Source: an uncultured Lachnospiraceae bacterium (GTDB lineage: Bacteria; Bacillota; Clostridia; Lachnospirales; Lachnospiraceae). Taken from it: 6,287 nucleotides of DNA. Made by a program: the position numbers and the translations under genes. The notes under the pieces were generated by a model. That model was given only the letters and a program-made list of their open reading frames with translations. It had not been told where the DNA came from and made no database searches. Location of the stretch: assembly GCA_910588885.1 (NCBI GenBank), contig CAJUSQ010000149.1:1-6287 (forward strand), given 5' to 3'. Below are positions 3,726 to 6,287 of this stretch, one piece after another (positions within the stretch are counted from its first letter, which is position 1; the number at the start of each line of letters is the position of its first letter).

Positions 3726-6287
3726 TCAAATCTTCTTATTTTGGCAGCTGTTCAAATTCTTCTGGGCCGTGGAAAGCATCAGCTTAATGCGGTTGAGCTG
3801 ATTGACCTCGCTGGCGCCGGGATCGTAGTCGATGGCTACGATGTTGGAAAGGGGGTAGCGGTGCCGCAGCTCCTTGATGACGCCTTTTCCGACCACATGG
3901 TTGGGCAGGCAGGCAAAGGGCTGGGTACATACGATGTTGTTGGTACCGGTGTGGATAAGCTCTAACATTTCCCCGGTCAAAAACCAGCCCTCTCCGGTCT
4001 GGTTGCCCTGGGAAACAATGGGGGAGGCGTAGCTTGCCAGATCCTCAATGCGGGCCGGGGCATGGAAATGACGGCTTTTATTGAATTCGTCCCGGGCGGC
4101 GCTGCGAAGCCATTCCAAAGCCTTAATGCCCAGATTGGCGTTGCGCTTGGAGGACTTTTTCATGCCAAGGGTATCGGTTTTAAAATTCTGATTATAGAAG
4201 CAGTAGAGGAAGAAGTCCAATAAATCCGGTACTACGGCTTCCGCACCTTCGGCTTCTAAGAGGTCTACCAGGTAATTATTGGCGGCAGGCAGGAATTTTA
4301 CCAGGATTTCTCCCACTACGCCGACCTTGGGCTTTTGGAGATCCAGCATGGGCAAGGTGTCGAACTCCCGGATGATTTCCCGGCAGTAGCGTTTAAATTT
4401 CCGGTGGGACAGTAATTTTTTATTGGAAATAAACGCAATGCATTTCTGCTTCCATTTTTCATGGAGGGCATTGGCAGAGCCGGGAGTGGCTTCGTAGGGG
4501 CGGGTACGGTACAGGCAGCGCATGAAAATATCACCGAACACCAGTCCGTATAAGCCCTTTTGGAGCAGCGCCGGGGTGAAACGGAAGCCGGGGTTGCCCT
4601 CTAACCCGCTTAAGTTGATGGAAATAACCGGGATCTGGGGGTAACCGGCTTTTTCTAAAGCCCTGCGGATAAAGCCGATGTAGTTGGAGGCCCGGCAGCC
4701 GCCGCCGGTCTGGGAAACAATAACCGCCGTTTTATTTAAATCGTACCGGCCGGACAGCACCGCATCCATAATCTGGCCTACCACCATCAAAGAGGGGTAG
4801 CAGGCATCGTTATTTACATATTTCAAGCCCATATCCACGGCGGATTTGTTGTCGTTTTTCAGTACCGTCAGGTTGTAGCCGGAAGCCCGGAATGCCGGCT
4901 CAATCAGGTCGAAATGGATGGGGGACATCTGGGGGCAGAGGATGGTGTAATTTTCCCGCATCTCTTCGGTAAATACCACACGCTCATAACTGGCCGGGCA
5001 GACGGTACGGGGCCGGTTCTGCTTTTCCTTTACCCGGATGGCGGAAAGCAGGGAGCGGATCCGGATCCGGGCGGCCCCTAAGTTGTTGACCTCGTCGATT
5101 TTTAAACAGGTGTAGATCTTCCCGGATTTCGTTAAAATATCGCTGACCGCATCGGTAGTGACGGCATCCAGGCCGCAGCCAAAGGAATTCAGCTGAATCA
5201 GATCCAGGTCGTCCCGGGTTTTCACGAAGTTGGCGGCGGCGTACAGCCGGGAGTGGTACATCCACTGATCCATGACGATTAAGGGCCGCTCTACCGGGTG
5301 AAGATGGGAAACGGAATCCTCGGTAAGGACCGCGATCCCATAGGAGGTAATCAGCTCCGGAATGCCGTGGTTGATCTCCGGGTCCGCATGGTAGGGCCGT
5401 CCGGCCAATACAATACCTCTGTGGCCCGTTTCTTCCATGTATTTCAGGGTTTCTTCCCCTTTTCGGCACATTTCCTCCCGAACAGCGGTAAGCTCCTTCC
5501 AGCCGGCTTCTACGGCCTTTCGGACTTCTTCCTTTCCAATGGAAAATTCCTTTAAAAACACCTGCTCCAGCTGATCGGAAAGCGCCTGCTGATCCCCAAA
5601 GGACAGGAAGGGATTTAAAAACCGTACCTGGCCGGAGGTGATTTCGTCCACATTGTTCTTGATGTTCTCCGCATAGGAGGTGACGATGGGGCAGTTGTAG
5701 TGGTTGTTGGAATCCGGAAATTCATTGCGCTCATAGGGAATGCAGGGGTAAAAAATAAAATCTGCTTTTTCCCGGATCAGCCAGGAGACATGGCCGTGGG
5801 CCAGTTTGGCCGGATAGCACTCGGATTCGCTGGGGATGGATTCAATGCCCAGCTCGTAAATGTTCCGGGTGGACTGGGGAGACAGAAGGGTCCGGAATTT
5901 CAGGGTGCGGAAGAAAACGGCCCAGAAGGGATAGTTTTCATATAAATTCAGAACCCGGGGAATTCCCACGGTGCCCCGGGATGCTTCTTCCAAAGGCAAA
6001 GGTTCGTAATCGAACATACGTTTGCTCTTGTATTCGAAAAGATTCGGGATTTGTTCCTTGTTTTTCTCCTGGCCCAACCCTTTTTCGCAGCGGTTCCCGG
6101 TGATGTACTGCCGGTTTCCGGAAAAACGGTTAATGGTCAGCAGGCAGCTGTTGGTACAGCCCTTGCAGCGGGCCAGCTTGGTATCAAAGGTCAGCTGATT
6201 GATGGCGTCAATGGACAGCATCTTGGTCTGATAGCCGAATTCGTGGCGTTCCCGGGCAATCAAAGCGGCCCCGAAAGCCCCCATAAT
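3726..6287 (-). CDS. 2-hydroxyacyl-CoA dehydratase activase, large fused form (C-terminal ~850 residues; 5' end outside the window)
   Basis: Activases of this group use ATP to drive an electron into a 2-hydroxyacyl-CoA dehydratase or related radical enzyme; they are cytoplasmic. The N-terminal ASKHA ATPase domains are outside the window; only their last residues remain (IMGAFGAALIA, family-typical). A Cys cluster follows, CKGCTNSC with a further Cys (visible residues 40, 43, 47 and 66), a likely Fe-S or metal site. The DUF2229 region begins near residue 106 (VGIPRVLNLYENYPFW) and includes SECYPAKLAHGH and RPYHADPEINHGIPELI. A dehydratase-subunit-like C-terminal half has FGCGLDAVTTD, NNDACYPSLMVVGQ, GGGCRASNY and QPFACLPNHVVGKG. 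Fused homologues are about 1,400 residues long. The reading frame is intact, and its GC-rich codons contrast with the AT-rich mcrB remnant. The true substrate is unknown, and many such fused proteins have no dehydratase gene beside them. Confidence 0.9.
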   Translation of the reverse strand: MMGAFGAALIARERHEFGYQTKMLSIDAINQLTFDTKLARCKGCTNSCLLTINRFSGNRQYITGNRCEKGLGQEKNKEQIPNLFEYKSKRMFDYEPLPLEEASRGTVGIPRVLNLYENYPFWAVFFRTLKFRTLLSPQSTRNIYELGIESIPSESECYPAKLAHGHVSWLIREKADFIFYPCIPYERNEFPDSNNHYNCPIVTSYAENIKNNVDEITSGQVRFLNPFLSFGDQQALSDQLEQVFLKEFSIGKEEVRKAVEAGWKELTAVREEMCRKGEETLKYMEETGHRGIVLAGRPYHADPEINHGIPELITSYGIAVLTEDSVSHLHPVERPLIVMDQWMYHSRLYAAANFVKTRDDLDLIQLNSFGCGLDAVTTDAVSDILTKSGKIYTCLKIDEVNNLGAARIRIRSLLSAIRVKEKQNRPRTVCPASYERVVFTEEMRENYTILCPQMSPIHFDLIEPAFRASGYNLTVLKNDNKSAVDMGLKYVNNDACYPSLMVVGQIMDAVLSGRYDLNKTAVIVSQTGGGCRASNYIGFIRRALEKAGYPQIPVISINLSGLEGNPGFRFTPALLQKGLYGLVFGDIFMRCLYRTRPYEATPGSANALHEKWKQKCIAFISNKKLLSHRKFKRYCREIIREFDTLPMLDLQKPKVGVVGEILVKFLPAANNYLVDLLEAEGAEAVVPDLLDFFLYCFYNQNFKTDTLGMKKSSKRNANLGIKALEWLRSAARDEFNKSRHFHAPARIEDLASYASPIVSQGNQTGEGWFLTGEMLELIHTGTNNIVCTQPFACLPNHVVGKGVIKELRHRYPLSNIVAIDYDPGASEVNQLNRIKLMLSTAQKNLNSCQNKKI

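Noticed and set aside
3217..3801. Independent 194-residue gene
   Set aside because: Its first part is the AAA+ core of the mcrB remnant; after 3552 it reads through non-coding DNA and the activase antisense strand.
3741..5945. Open frames opposite or within the activase (3741-3965, 4316-4534, 4984-5469, 5298-5555, 5700-5945)
   Set aside because: They are shadows of a long intact coding frame with strong family motifs throughout.
1..6287. CRISPR array, tRNA, rRNA, insertion sequence ends or integrase
   Set aside because: No regularly spaced repeats, cloverleaf-like sequence, transposase or recombinase coding sequence was seen anywhere in the window.

Overview
The window looks like a piece of a gut-type Clostridia (Lachnospiraceae-like Firmicutes) chromosome. 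The basis is the AGGAGG-type ribosome binding sites, the very large 2-hydroxyacyl-CoA dehydratase activase typical of anaerobic Firmicutes, and an McrB-like ATPase of the kind common in that group. This assignment is an inference from gene content; no marker gene is present.

Layout. Positions 1-93 are non-coding and hold a probable bidirectional terminator. A two-gene plus-strand cassette follows: a ~200-residue winged-helix-like protein (197-805) and a ~372-residue unrecognised protein (815-1933), separated by 9 bases. Both carry the same short polar module (pattern GQxNLA, then five residues, IxAxQxNG), in the middle of the first protein and at the N-terminus of the second. The second gene may be frameshifted near its 3' end, because an adjacent frame stays open to 2082 and, after one stop, to 2241. 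A remnant of an unrecognised gene ends at 2241 and overlaps the start of an mcrB-like restriction ATPase gene (2216 to about 3552). That gene is clearly broken: two in-frame TGA codons, loss of one A inside the Walker A codons, at least one and probably two internal deletions, and no 3' end or mcrC partner. Similarity to McrB stops near 3552. From there the sequence becomes GC-richer and matches the minus-strand side, which carries a 3' flank with a strong hairpin and the C-terminal ~850 residues of the activase gene (3726-6287, 5' end beyond the window).

How it fits together. The left half reads as an accessory, probably defence-related island that is decaying next to a core metabolic gene. 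The two-gene cassette is the least understood and most interesting part. The shared module in two adjacent, otherwise unrelated proteins suggests they associate through it, as in sensor/effector pairs. The mcrB remnant is a dead neighbour and not a working partner. The activase is independent of the island and convergent with it.
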